Shown piece after piece: positions 10,569 to 19,135 of a stretch of DNA of 50,031 bases. A program made the position numbers and the translations under genes. Below the pieces are notes generated by a model, which was given only the letters and a program-made list of their open reading frames with translations, was not told the DNA's origin and ran no database searches. The DNA is taken from NCBI GenBank assembly GCA_025359785.1, contig JANYET010000048.1:1-50031 (forward strand). Reading direction: 5' to 3'. Origin of the DNA: Alphaproteobacteria bacterium. Lineage in GTDB: Bacteria > Pseudomonadota > Alphaproteobacteria > Caulobacterales > Caulobacteraceae. The stretch's first letter is position 1. Every line of letters begins with the position of its first letter.

Positions 10569-10705
10569 CGTCTGAGCGACGAGCAGAAGCGGTGGAGAGC
10601 CGTTTCGACCGGTCCGGTGCGGCGCCTTCACGCGTCAGCGCCGCCCGGCCCGTCGGCCCGTCGGGTTCGCACCCGCAGGGAGGCTCTCCGCCTGTCGTTC
10701 AGACG
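10569..10705 (+). promoter_or_regulatory. Long imperfect hairpin between riboswitch and btuB (likely expression platform)
   Basis: CGTCTGAGCGAC (10569-10580) and GGTGGAGAGCC (10591-10601) are complementary, with a few mismatches, to GGCTCTCCGCC (10682-10692) and TGTCGTTCAGACG (10693-10705). The arms enclose an 80-base GC-rich middle with further small hairpins. The structure ends only 8 bases before the GGAGGGG ribosome-binding site of btuB. It may control ribosome access or transcript stability in concert with the riboswitch. Confidence 0.55.
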
Positions 10706-10725
10706 CAGGCAACGGAGGGGCTTTC

Positions 10726-12693
10726 ATGCCCAGATACCTTTTAAGCGCCAGCCTTCTGGCGTTGGCGACCGCTATCCCGCTGACGGCCTTCGCCGCCGAT
10801 GCGGCCAAGCCCACGACCGTTGACGATCTGATCGTCACCGGCACCCGCGACACCGAGGGGGCCTCGGCGGACAAGATCGCGGGCTCTATCACCGTGATCA
10901 CCGCCCAGGATTTCGCAGACCGCCAGGTGCGCATCGTCTCCGACGTGCTGCGCGATGTGCCGGGCGTCGCGGTCGGCCGCACCGGCGCGGTGGGCAGCTT
11001 CACCCAGGTCCGCATCCGCGGAACCGAAGGCAACCAGGTGCTGACCCTGATCGACGGGATCAAGGCGTCGGACCCGTTCTTCGGCGAGTTCGACTACGCC
11101 ACCCTGCTGGCCGACGATGTGGCCCGCGTCGAGGTGCTGCGCGGCCAGCAGAGCGCGATCTACGGCTCCGACGCCATCGGCGGGGTGATCAACTACATCA
11201 CCCCCACCGGCCGCCAGCAGCCGGGCGTCAGCGCCAGCGGTGAGTTGGGCACGATGGGAACCTGGGGCGCCCATGGCCGCGCCGCCGGTTACGCGGGCGG
11301 CTTCGACTATGCCGTCAGCGCCGGCTACCAGAAGACCGATGGCTATGTGGTCGCTCCCGGCGGCAGCCGCGACATCGGCTCCGAGTTGGGCGCCATCGCG
11401 GCCAAGGTGGCCTATGACGTCACCGAGCACCTGAAGTTGCGGGGCGTGGCGCGCTACACCGACACCCGGGCGGACAGCAACGGCCAGGCCTTCAGCCCAC
11501 CGGGCTTTGCGACCGACTCGCCGGGCAGCGAAACCGAGGCGAAGAGCAAGTACGGCTTCCTGGCCGCCGACTACGACCTGCTGGAGGGCCGCTGGACCCA
11601 CAGCCTGTCGGTCCAGGGGGTCGATGCGACCCGCGACAATACGTCGGGCTTCGCGCGCACCGGCGGCGACAAGGGCACGCGGGTGAAGTGGTCCTACGCC
11701 ACGACCTTCCGCATCGAGACCGGAGACCTGACTCACAAGTTCACCGGCGCCTACGACCACGAGCGCGAGACCTATCAGAACACCAACCCGCCCGGCGCCT
11801 TCGCCGCCGACACCACCAGGCGGGCGGTGAGCAACGACGGCTTCGTGGGGCAGTACGACCTGACCGTGGCGGATCGCGCCGGGCTGATGGCGGCGGTGCG
11901 CTACGACCGGAACGACCTCTTCGACAACGCCACCACCTACCGCGTGCAAGGCTACTACAAGATCACGGACATGGTCCGGGTGCGCGCGGCCGCCGGGTCG
12001 GGGATCAAGAACCCGAGCCAGACCCAGCTGTTCGGCTACAACGCCACGGCGTTCCCCTTCGTCGGCAACCCCAACCTGAAGCCGGGGCGCTCGGAGGGCT
12101 GGGAAGCCGGCGCCGACTTCGCGTTCAACGAGGGCCGGGTGCGGCTGGGCGCGACCTATTTCGACTCCACCCTGCACGACGAGATCTACAGCGTGTTCGG
12201 CGCGCCGGTGGCGCTCTGTACCCGGGCCGGATTCCCCGTGCCGACCAGCTGCAGCACGACAGGCAACCGGGCGACCGATTCCACTCAGAAGGGCGTCGAG
12301 CTATTCGCCAACGCCAGGCTGTCGGACGCCTTCACCCTGGACGCGGCCTACACCGATCTGAACGCCAAGGAGAACGGCGTGAAGGAGATCCGGCGCCCCG
12401 ACACGATCGCCAGCGCCAACCTGACCTGGCGCGCGCCTAGCGACGCGGCGAACATGACGCTGACCGTGCGCTACAACGGCCAGGCGACCGACCGCGATTT
12501 CTCGGCCTTCCCGGCCCGGACAGTGGCGCTGAAGGCCTATACGCTGGTCAACCTCGCCGGTGCGCTGAAACTCAACCCGCACCTTGAGATCTATGGACGG
12601 GTCGAGAACCTCGCCAATGCGCGTTACCAGGACGTCTACGGCTATCAGACGCCAGGCCGGGCGGCTTACGGCGGCGTCCGGCTGAGGTTCTAG
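10726..12693 (+). CDS. btuB: TonB-dependent vitamin B12 receptor BtuB
   Basis: 655 residues, near the usual BtuB length. A signal peptide ends at AFA-AD (about 23), then TonB box VDDLIVTGTRDTE, plug domain with VSDVLRDVPGVAVGRTGAVGS and RVEVLRGQQSAIYGSDAIGGVINYIT, and a 22-strand-type barrel ending YGGVRLRF. Small plugs with this LYGSDAIGGVINIIT-like signature are typical of BtuB. GGAGGGG precedes the ATG. The cobalamin riboswitch upstream and btuFCD downstream (3-base gap to btuF) make cobalamin the likely ligand. It imports B12 across the outer membrane using TonB energy. Confidence 0.95.
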   Translation: MPRYLLSASLLALATAIPLTAFAADAAKPTTVDDLIVTGTRDTEGASADKIAGSITVITAQDFADRQVRIVSDVLRDVPGVAVGRTGAVGSFTQVRIRGTEGNQVLTLIDGIKASDPFFGEFDYATLLADDVARVEVLRGQQSAIYGSDAIGGVINYITPTGRQQPGVSASGELGTMGTWGAHGRAAGYAGGFDYAVSAGYQKTDGYVVAPGGSRDIGSELGAIAAKVAYDVTEHLKLRGVARYTDTRADSNGQAFSPPGFATDSPGSETEAKSKYGFLAADYDLLEGRWTHSLSVQGVDATRDNTSGFARTGGDKGTRVKWSYATTFRIETGDLTHKFTGAYDHERETYQNTNPPGAFAADTTRRAVSNDGFVGQYDLTVADRAGLMAAVRYDRNDLFDNATTYRVQGYYKITDMVRVRAAAGSGIKNPSQTQLFGYNATAFPFVGNPNLKPGRSEGWEAGADFAFNEGRVRLGATYFDSTLHDEIYSVFGAPVALCTRAGFPVPTSCSTTGNRATDSTQKGVELFANARLSDAFTLDAAYTDLNAKENGVKEIRRPDTIASANLTWRAPSDAANMTLTVRYNGQATDRDFSAFPARTVALKAYTLVNLAGALKLNPHLEIYGRVENLANARYQDVYGYQTPGRAAYGGVRLRF

Positions 12694-12696
12694 CCA

Positions 12697-13566
12697 ATGG
12701 CGCCTGCGCTCCGCCGTATCGTCCTGGGATTGGCCGCCGCCGCGATCGCGGTGGCCGGCGGTCCCTTGGCGTGTGCGGCGGAGCGCGGGTCCGCGCAACG
12801 GATCATGTCCACCAACGTCTGCACCGACCTGCTGCTGCTGCAGATCGCGCCACGCTCGAAGATCGTCTCGGTGACCTTCATGGCCCCCGACGGCGCCAAG
12901 GCGTTGTTTCCGGGCCGCGCGGCGGGGATCGCGCTGAACCACGGCGCGGCGGAGGATGTGGTCAATCTGAAGCCTGACCTGATCCTCGACAGCGGCCTGT
13001 CCTCGCCCCTGGTCCGAACGCTGGCGCGGCGGGTGGGTGCGCGCGTCGTCGACGTCAAGAACGCCAACAGCTTCCAGGACATCCGCGACATTGTGCGCCA
13101 GGTCGGCGACGCGGCGGGCGAGCCGATCCGCGCGACCGCCCTGATCGCCGAGATGGACGCGACCCTGGCGGACCTGGCGGCGCACCCGCCGAAGCACGTC
13201 TATCGCGTGGTCGCCTGGAGCGGCGGCTCGGCGGTGCCGGGCAGGGGCAGCCTGACCGACGCGATCATCACCGCGGCCGGCGCCGTCAACATCGCCGCCC
13301 AGCCGGGGCGGGCCGAGTCCAGCTTCGGCGTCGAGGAACTGCTGGCCGCCAAGCCCGACGCGTTGCTGTTCGGTGGCGCGACCCTGGGCCAGCCCTCGCT
13401 GCTCAGCGACGGGGGCCAGCACCGGGCGGTGCGCCAAGCCTACGCTGGTCGGCGGATCGCCTATCGCGACATCGCCCACACCTGCGGCCTGCCACAGTCC
13501 GCCGACAGCGCCCGCGACCTGCGCCGCGCGCTCGACGCCCTGCCAGACCGGAGGCCCGCGCCGTGA
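12697..13566 (+). CDS. btuF: Periplasmic cobalamin-binding protein BtuF-like
   Basis: 289 residues with an N-terminal signal peptide (hydrophobic 7-22, cleavage near ACAAE). The class III binding-protein fold is shown by RIMSTNVCTDLLLLQIAP, VVNLKPDLILDSG (about 95) and LLAAKPDALLFGG (about 215). It would take cobalamin released by BtuB in the periplasm and deliver it to the BtuCD pump. It starts 3 bases after btuB stops, and its own end overlaps btuC by 4 bases. Sequence alone cannot separate B12 from siderophore binders; the riboswitch decides for B12. Confidence 0.9.
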   Translation: MAPALRRIVLGLAAAAIAVAGGPLACAAERGSAQRIMSTNVCTDLLLLQIAPRSKIVSVTFMAPDGAKALFPGRAAGIALNHGAAEDVVNLKPDLILDSGLSSPLVRTLARRVGARVVDVKNANSFQDIRDIVRQVGDAAGEPIRATALIAEMDATLADLAAHPPKHVYRVVAWSGGSAVPGRGSLTDAIITAAGAVNIAAQPGRAESSFGVEELLAAKPDALLFGGATLGQPSLLSDGGQHRAVRQAYAGRRIAYRDIAHTCGLPQSADSARDLRRALDALPDRRPAP

Positions 13567-14564
13567 GCGCGCGGCGCCCCTGGCCGGGCTTCGTCCTGCC
13601 GGTCCTCGCGGCGGTGCTGCTGGTGGCCGTGGCCGTGGCGTCGCTGTTCCTGGGCCGGGTGAACCTCAGCCCGTCGGACGTGATCGCTGGCCTTTCGCGA
13701 CCGCGCGACAGCCTGGCGGGGCTGGTGCTGATCGAGCTGCGCCTGCCGCGCGCCGTGCTGGCGATCCTGGTGGGGGCCGCGCTGGGGCTGGCGGGTGCGG
13801 TGATGCAGGGCTTGCTGCGCAATCCCCTGGCCGACCCCGGCCTGCTGGGCATTTCCAACGGCGCGGCGGTGGGCGCGGTCATCGCCATCTATTTCGGCCT
13901 GCAGCACGTCTTTCCGCTGGCGACGCCATTGTTGGGCCTGGCCGGCGCGATGATCGCCGGCGCGCTGACCTTCGCCTTCGGGCGTGGCAGCACGCTCACC
14001 CTGATCCTGGCCGGCGCGGCCGTCGCCAGCCTGATGAGCGCCTTCCTGGCGCTCGCGCTCAACTTCGCGCCAAGCCCTTACGCGGCCTATGAGATGAGTG
14101 TCTGGATGCTGGGTTCTCTGTCGGAACGCAGCTGGGATCACATCGCGCTGGCCGCGCCCTTCATCCTGGCCGGGATGGCCATACTGGCGACCATGGGGCG
14201 GGCAGTGGACGCGCTGACGCTCGGCGAGGCGCAGGCCGAGAGCCTGGGATTCCGGATCGACCGGGTGCGCGTGCTCACGCTGCTTGGCGTTGGGCTGTCG
14301 GTCGGGGCGGCGACGTCGGTGGTGGGCTCGGTGAGCTTCATCGGTCTGGCCGCGCCGCATCTGGTGCGGCCCTTCGTGGGCTATCAGCCGAGCCGCACCC
14401 TGCTGCCCTCGGCCCTGCTGGGGGCCATGCTGTTGCTGGTGGCCGACATCGGCACGCGGGTGATCCACACCAATACCGAGCTCAGGCTGGGGGTGCTCAC
14501 CGCCTTATTGGGCGCGCCGTTCTTCTTCTGGCTGGTGATGCGGCTGCGCAGGGTCGCGCCATGA
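13563..14564 (+). CDS. btuC: Cobalamin ABC transporter permease BtuC (FecCD family)
   Basis: 333 residues, very hydrophobic, with about 9-10 membrane helices. FecCD signatures are present: ELRLPRAVLAILVGAALGLAGAVMQGLLRNPLADPGLLGISNGAAVGA (in segments, about 58-105) and SVSFIGLAAPHLVRPFVG (about 255), the coupling helix region that meets the ATPase. It starts at a GTG overlapping btuF (GTGA) and ends overlapping btuD (ATGA). It forms the inner-membrane channel for B12. Confidence 0.94.
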   Translation: MSARRPWPGFVLPVLAAVLLVAVAVASLFLGRVNLSPSDVIAGLSRPRDSLAGLVLIELRLPRAVLAILVGAALGLAGAVMQGLLRNPLADPGLLGISNGAAVGAVIAIYFGLQHVFPLATPLLGLAGAMIAGALTFAFGRGSTLTLILAGAAVASLMSAFLALALNFAPSPYAAYEMSVWMLGSLSERSWDHIALAAPFILAGMAILATMGRAVDALTLGEAQAESLGFRIDRVRVLTLLGVGLSVGAATSVVGSVSFIGLAAPHLVRPFVGYQPSRTLLPSALLGAMLLLVADIGTRVIHTNTELRLGVLTALLGAPFFFWLVMRLRRVAP

Positions 14565-15340
14565 GCCTGCTCTCCGCATCCAACCTCACCGTCAGGCGGG
14601 GTGGCCGCGCCATCCTCGACGACGTCGCCTTCGAGATCGCCGGCGGGGCGCTGGTGGCCGTGGTCGGGGCCAATGGGGCCGGCAAGTCGACGCTGCTCAA
14701 TCTGCTGGCCGGACTGGCGACACCCGACGCCGGCGAAGTCCGCCTCGACGGCGCGCCGATGGCGAGCCTCGACCGCCGCGATCTGGCGCGCCGGCGGGGT
14801 TACCTGCCGCAGAGCCCGCGCGCCGAATGGCCGATCGCCACCGAGCGGCTGGTGGCGCTGGGGCTGACGCCGCATCTGCCGGCGTTTGGCGGCCTGCCGG
14901 GCGGCCTGGAGCCGCGCCTGACCGAGGCCCTCGCGGCCTGGGACCTGGCGGCGCAGCGCGCGCAGCCGGCGACGACGCTGTCCGGCGGCGAACTTGCCCG
15001 CGCCATGCTGGCCCGCGTCCTGATCGGTGACCCTCAGCTGGTCATCGCCGACGAGCCGATCTCGGGCCTCGACCCGTCCCACGCGCTGGACACCATGACC
15101 CGGCTCCGCGGGCTGGCGGCGGACGGCAAGCTGGTGATCGCGGCCTTGCACGACCTGACGCTCGCCGCCCGGTTCTCGACCCATCTGCTGGCGCTGCGGC
15201 AAGGCCGGCTGTTCGCCTTCGGACCAACACCCGAGACCCTGACGCCCGCCTTGCTGCGCCAGGTGTTCGACATCGAGGCGCGGATCACCGGGCAGGGCCC
15301 GACGGCCCTGGTCGACTATATCGGCCTCTCCAAGGCCTGA
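14561..15340 (+). CDS. btuD: Cobalamin ABC transporter ATP-binding protein BtuD
   Basis: 259 residues. Walker A GANGAGKST (about 36-44), Q-loop GYLPQ (about 85), ABC signature LSGGELARAMLARVL (about 145), Walker B LVIADEPISGLDP and switch His ALHDLTLAA are all intact. It belongs to the FepC/BtuD group that drives FecCD permeases. It starts inside the btuC stop codon, so stoichiometric expression is expected. It ends the riboswitch operon. Confidence 0.94.
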   Translation: MSLLSASNLTVRRGGRAILDDVAFEIAGGALVAVVGANGAGKSTLLNLLAGLATPDAGEVRLDGAPMASLDRRDLARRRGYLPQSPRAEWPIATERLVALGLTPHLPAFGGLPGGLEPRLTEALAAWDLAAQRAQPATTLSGGELARAMLARVLIGDPQLVIADEPISGLDPSHALDTMTRLRGLAADGKLVIAALHDLTLAARFSTHLLALRQGRLFAFGPTPETLTPALLRQVFDIEARITGQGPTALVDYIGLSKA

Positions 15341-15363
15341 CGCCGCACGCTGAGATTATTTTC

Positions 15364-15406
15364 GGGACTGGTTCATATGAGGGATGTGCGGCGCGCCGCC
15401 AGTCCC
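15364..15406. repeat. Inverted repeat enclosing a 12-bp palindrome, after btuD
   Basis: GGGACTGG (15364-15371) and CCAGTCCC (15399-15406) are perfect 8-bp arms. Between them lies the self-complementary GCGGCGCGCCGC (15388-15399). No T tract follows. It could mark the end of the btu transcript or act in the leader of the next gene, which starts at 15448. Confidence 0.4.
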
Positions 15407-15447
15407 TAGCGTCGAAGGCTGTCGATGTTGCTTTAAGGACCTGGACA

Positions 15448-16131
15448 ATGCGTAAACTCGCTCTGCTCGCCGCGGCCGCCGCCGCGACCCTCGCCATAAC
15501 CGGAGCCGCCCAGGCGGCGACGGTCACCCTCAACGAGACCCTGGATATCAGCCAGCCCCAAAACGGTGGCGCGTTCGGCGGCTGGCGCGGCTTCGGTCCG
15601 TTCTCGCCGACCTATTCCTTCGACCTCGCCGTGGGCGACAGCGTTGACATGACCGTCGACTTCCTCGGCGCCCAGACCCTGACGCTGACCAACATCAGCA
15701 CGCTCTGGCTGTTCAACTTCGTGACCAATGGCGATGCGCAAGACGTCAATGCGACGGGTACTCTGCAGCTGCTGGACGTCAACGGCGCGGTCATCCTGTC
15801 GTCGAACAGTCTGACGGACAGCGAGGGCGCGGCGCATTTCGGTCAATTCTTTGGCCCGGGTGATTTCGCGGCCCTGCCCAGCGCCATCACCTTCGGCGGC
15901 CTGCGCTATCAGGGCATCCTGAACGCCTACCAGTCGAACAACGCGGACGAGCCGGTGGGGGTGACATCGCGCACCTATGGCGATCCCGATTTCGCGTTCA
16001 CCGCGGACTCGGCCGTGGTGAACGGCGTCGGCGTGCCGGAACCGGCGACCTGGGCCCTGATGCTCAGCGGCTTCGGACTGGCCGGGGCGGGCCTGCGCCG
16101 CCGCCGCGCCCTGCGTCCGACCGCCGCCTAG
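15448..16131 (+). CDS. PEPxxWA-CTERM sorting-domain protein
   Basis: 227 residues. An N-terminal signal peptide (KLALLAAAAAATLAITGAAQA) is followed by a beta-rich domain without a family I recognise. The C-terminus is a complete PEPxxWA-CTERM signal: VPEPATWALMLSGFGLAGAGLRRRRAL, that is the motif, a single membrane helix and an arginine cluster. Such proteins are exported and processed by an exosortase/XrtA-type system, which is not in this window. AAGGA precedes the ATG. It converges with sodB and overlaps its end by 4 bases. Confidence 0.88.
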   Translation: MRKLALLAAAAAATLAITGAAQAATVTLNETLDISQPQNGGAFGGWRGFGPFSPTYSFDLAVGDSVDMTVDFLGAQTLTLTNISTLWLFNFVTNGDAQDVNATGTLQLLDVNGAVILSSNSLTDSEGAAHFGQFFGPGDFAALPSAITFGGLRYQGILNAYQSNNADEPVGVTSRTYGDPDFAFTADSAVVNGVGVPEPATWALMLSGFGLAGAGLRRRRALRPTAA

Positions 16132-16814
16132 GCGCGCGGACCATCCTCGGCGATGTCGCGGGTCTCCGCGATGTCGCCGCCGGACTTCGGCGCCGGGTAG
16201 CGGAAGCCGTCACCCTTGCCCTCGGAAGCCGCGAGTTGCTGCGCGGCGAAGGCGAAGTTGGCCACCTTGTCCAGCCAGGCCTGCAGGAAGCCCTTCCGGT
16301 CGCTCTTGTAGTCCAGATAGTAGGCGTGCTCCCAAAGGTCGCAGACCAGCAGCGGGAAGAGCCCGTCCTTGATCAGGGTATCGTCGGCGTCGTGCGTCGA
16401 GATCACCTGCAAGCCGTCTGAGCCGGTGACCAGCCACACCCAGCCCGAGCCGAAGTGGGTTGAGCCCTCGTCCACGAAGGCGTCCTTGAAGCTGTCGAGC
16501 GTGCCGAAGGCTTTCTCGATGGCGGCTTTCAGGTCGCCTGAGGGCGCGCCGGTCGTCGGTGTCATGCACTGCCAGAAGAAGGCGTGGTTCCAGGCCTGGG
16601 CGGCATTGTGGAACAGCTTGGTGTCGCCCTTCCGCTGCGCCTCGCGGACGACATCCTCGAGCGGTTTGCCATTCAGCCCCGACGCCTTGGCCAGCTCATT
16701 GGTCTTGGCGACATAGGTCTGGTGATGCTTGTCGTGATGGGTGTGCAGGGTGTCGGCCGACAGCGTCGGCTCCAGGCCAGCATAGTCGTAGGGCAGCTTG
16801 GGCAGGATGAACAT
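16128..16814 (-). CDS. sodB: Superoxide dismutase, iron type
   Basis: 228 residues. It converts superoxide to hydrogen peroxide and oxygen. Metal ligands are visible in HHDKHHQTYV (about 26-35), AAQAWNHAFFWQ (about 72-83, with the Gln typical of Fe enzymes) and CDLWEHAYYLDY (about 158-169); FGSGWVWLV is also conserved. Compared with standard SodB it has a C-terminal extension of about 25 polar residues (FRYPAPKSGGDIAETRD...). GGAGC precedes the ATG. No signal peptide is seen, so it is cytoplasmic. Confidence 0.95.
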   Translation of the reverse strand: MFILPKLPYDYAGLEPTLSADTLHTHHDKHHQTYVAKTNELAKASGLNGKPLEDVVREAQRKGDTKLFHNAAQAWNHAFFWQCMTPTTGAPSGDLKAAIEKAFGTLDSFKDAFVDEGSTHFGSGWVWLVTGSDGLQVISTHDADDTLIKDGLFPLLVCDLWEHAYYLDYKSDRKGFLQAWLDKVANFAFAAQQLAASEGKGDGFRYPAPKSGGDIAETRDIAEDGPRA

Positions 16815-16894
16815 GTCAGGGCTCCGATCGTTGGACGCTCAACGAGCGGGCCGGCGCGCTGTTCCTTGCAAACCGAGGGTCTCGGCGGCGCGTC

Positions 16895-17323
16895 CTACCG
16901 CCGCGCCATGGAAATCAGCTCGAGTTCGCGGCCTTCCGGGTCGAGTACGAAGGCCACCCGCATGCCAGTGGCGTCCCAGGGCTCGCGGTGCGGCGTCGCG
17001 CCTTCCTTGACCGCATGGGCGAAGGCCACATCCACGTCGCGGACATAGAGGCCGAGCGGGCCGTGGCCGGTGCCCACCGTCACCTCGCGGCCGTCCTTGT
17101 TCCAATAGAGGATCAGGCTGAAGCCGGTCTCCTCGCCCGGCCGGCGCATGACCAGTTCCATGATGTCCGGCAGATCGATGGTCTGGGCGACGGCCAGGCC
17201 CAGGGCGCGCTCATAGAAGCTGCGCATGGCGGGCAAGTCCTTCACCACGAACTTCACAAAGCCCATGCGGACGGAGATGGCCGGCGTGGCGGTGGGCGCG
17301 GGCGCGCTGATCGTGTCGCTCAT
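16895..17323 (-). CDS. VOC (glyoxalase/bleomycin-resistance) superfamily protein
   Basis: 142 residues, one two-motif vicinal oxygen chelate domain: VRMGFVKFVVKDLPAMRSFYERALGL in pieces at 20-45, GHGPLGLYVRDVDVAFAHAVKEG in the middle and DPEGRELELISM at the end. The acidic residue in the last motif and upstream His/Glu positions fit metal binding as in lactoylglutathione lyase relatives. AGAGGA precedes the ATG. The exact substrate is unknown; detoxification of a reactive carbonyl is one option. It stands alone between sodB and an amidohydrolase gene, in the same direction. Confidence 0.85.
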   Translation of the reverse strand: MSDTISAPAPTATPAISVRMGFVKFVVKDLPAMRSFYERALGLAVAQTIDLPDIMELVMRRPGEETGFSLILYWNKDGREVTVGTGHGPLGLYVRDVDVAFAHAVKEGATPHREPWDATGMRVAFVLDPEGRELELISMARR

Positions 17324-17388
17324 GGGGTTTCCTCTCGCGTGTTGAGGCCATCCTGCGCTGGAAGCCGGCCCAGGGCTAGGGGAGCAGG

Positions 17389-18159
17389 CTAGAGGTCGGC
17401 GAGGGCCGCCGGCAGGACGCGGGCCACGATGGCGGCGATCTCGGCCTGGCCTCCGGCGTCGGCCACCAGGTCCTGGCGGACTTCCAGCTCCAGATAGTCG
17501 AGGCCGCGGCCGCCGGCATGGTGCGGGATCGTGAAGTCGACCTCATCCATCGTGTAGGGCTGGTTGTCGCCGACCACCGTGGCGCCGAATTCGGCGCGCA
17601 GCCGGGCCAGCACCGCGGCGGAGTAGGGGCTGTCGCCCGCGTGCAGCACCCCGAACCGCCAGGGTCGGTCGAAGCCAGCCATGCGCGGTGTGAAGGAATG
17701 CAGCGAAATCAGGGTGGTCGGCAGGCCCCGCGCGGCCCGGTCGTCCAGCTCGGCGGCGATGGCGGCGTGATAGGGCGCGGCGATATCGGCGATGCGGATC
17801 AGCCGCTCGGCCAGGTGCAGGTCCCGGTTGCCCGGGATCGGCGCGCCATCGCTGATCTCCGGGAAGGCGTCGGCGCGCGCCGGGTCGCGGTTGCAGTCGA
17901 TCACCAGGCGCGAAAACCGCTGGCGGATGAACGTGGCGTTCAGGGCCTGGCTGATCAGGGCGCCATAGCCTGCGACCCCGATATCCCAGGCGATGTGGCG
18001 GTCGAGCTCGGCGCCGGGCAGGCCCAGGTCTCGCAAGGCCCGCGGAATTTCCCGGCCGGCGTGGTCGCCTAGAAGCAGAAAAGGTGAGTTGGCGCAGGGA
18101 TTTAGCACAACGGCCACGCCGCGCTCGTCGGGCGCAAGCAGCGTGCTGGAACTGTTCAC
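17389..18159 (-). CDS. N-formylglutamate amidohydrolase family protein
   Basis: About 256 residues from the GTG at 18159. A TTG at 18183 would add 8 residues and overlap the divergent gene by one base. Family motifs are LLGDHAGREIPRAL, HIAWDIGVAGYGALIS, RLVIDCNRDPARAD, TLISLHSFTPRM and LEVRQDLV. The family hydrolyses N-formylglutamate or related N-acyl amino acids, in some species in histidine breakdown. No hut genes are nearby, so that role is not supported here. It is divergent from a pair of transglutaminase-like genes. Confidence 0.85.
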   Translation of the reverse strand: MNSSSTLLAPDERGVAVVLNPCANSPFLLLGDHAGREIPRALRDLGLPGAELDRHIAWDIGVAGYGALISQALNATFIRQRFSRLVIDCNRDPARADAFPEISDGAPIPGNRDLHLAERLIRIADIAAPYHAAIAAELDDRAARGLPTTLISLHSFTPRMAGFDRPWRFGVLHAGDSPYSAAVLARLRAEFGATVVGDNQPYTMDEVDFTIPHHAGGRGLDYLELEVRQDLVADAGGQAEIAAIVARVLPAALADL

Positions 18160-18182
18160 GGAATCGCCCGCACGATTAACCA

Positions 18183-19115
18183 ATGCCTCTGGTCTCCATT
18201 CGCCACCTGACGGCCTACCGCTACCGCAATCCGGTGGCGCTGGGCGAGCATCGGATGCTGCTGCGGCCTCTGGAAAGCTATGACCAGCGCCTGATCAGCG
18301 CGGATATCGCCATCACCCCGGAGCCTGCGGTGCGCCGCAACGTCCACGACGTGTTCGGCAACTGTATTTCCATCGCCCGGTTCACCGGCCGCACTGACCG
18401 GCTGGTCGTCGAGAGCCGCATGACGCTCGACCACACGCCCGAGCCGGTGCTGGACTTCGACGGCGCCGTCTGGCCGGCCGCCTATGCGCCGGAAGACCTG
18501 CCGGACCTGGCGCTCTCGATGCAGCCGCAATATGCCGACCCGGCGGGCGAGCTTGCCGCCTGGGCGCGGCGGTTCCTGCGGCCCCTGAACCACACTGGCG
18601 GGCGGACCCAGCTTCGCACCCTGCTCAGCGACATGACCCAAGCCATCCATGGCGAATTTACCTACGGTACGCGCCTGTCTGGCGCCCCGCAGGCGCCGCT
18701 GGAGACGCTGGCGCTGGGGACCGGCAGTTGCCGCGACTTCGCCATGCTGATGATCGAGGCGGTCCGCAGTCTCGGCCTCGCGGCGCGCTTCGCCTCCGGC
18801 TACGTCTATTCCGCCTCTGCGAAAGCCGGGCGTCCAGGTCCCGGCAGGAAGGGCGGCGGCCACACCCACGCCTGGGCTCGCGTCTTCCTGCCAACCTGCG
18901 GCTGGGTGGAGTTCGATCCGACCAACGGCATCGTCGGCAACACCGACCTGGTGCGCGTGGCGATCGCGCGCGATCCGCGCCAGGCCATGCCATTGCACGG
19001 AACTTGGTCAGGCCTGCCCGGCGACGATCTCGGCATGGACGTTGAGGTGGAGGTTTCCGTGGAAGCCTGCGCAGGTACGCAACCGGCCCCGTTGCGGAGA
19101 GTTGCGCAAGGGTAA
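18183..19115 (+). CDS. Transglutaminase-like cysteine protease family protein (complete triad)
   Basis: 310 residues. The N-terminal 80 residues form the bacterial transglutaminase-like N-domain (SIRHLTAYRYRNPVALGEHRM). The core has the catalytic Cys in TGSCRDFAMLMIEA (about 182), His in GGHTHAWARVFLP (about 226) and Asp in WVEFDPTNG. These cytoplasmic proteins cleave or form amide bonds and often travel with peptide-ligase clusters (alpha-E and ATP-grasp proteins), which are absent here. No signal peptide is seen. A second family member follows after 20 bases. Confidence 0.9.
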   Translation: MPLVSIRHLTAYRYRNPVALGEHRMLLRPLESYDQRLISADIAITPEPAVRRNVHDVFGNCISIARFTGRTDRLVVESRMTLDHTPEPVLDFDGAVWPAAYAPEDLPDLALSMQPQYADPAGELAAWARRFLRPLNHTGGRTQLRTLLSDMTQAIHGEFTYGTRLSGAPQAPLETLALGTGSCRDFAMLMIEAVRSLGLAARFASGYVYSASAKAGRPGPGRKGGGHTHAWARVFLPTCGWVEFDPTNGIVGNTDLVRVAIARDPRQAMPLHGTWSGLPGDDLGMDVEVEVSVEACAGTQPAPLRRVAQG

Positions 19116-19135
19116 CCCTTCACTTCAGGACACCC

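Noticed and set aside
15364..15406. Intrinsic terminator for the btu operon
   Set aside because: Stems are present, but no T tract follows on either strand, so it is recorded as a repeat only.
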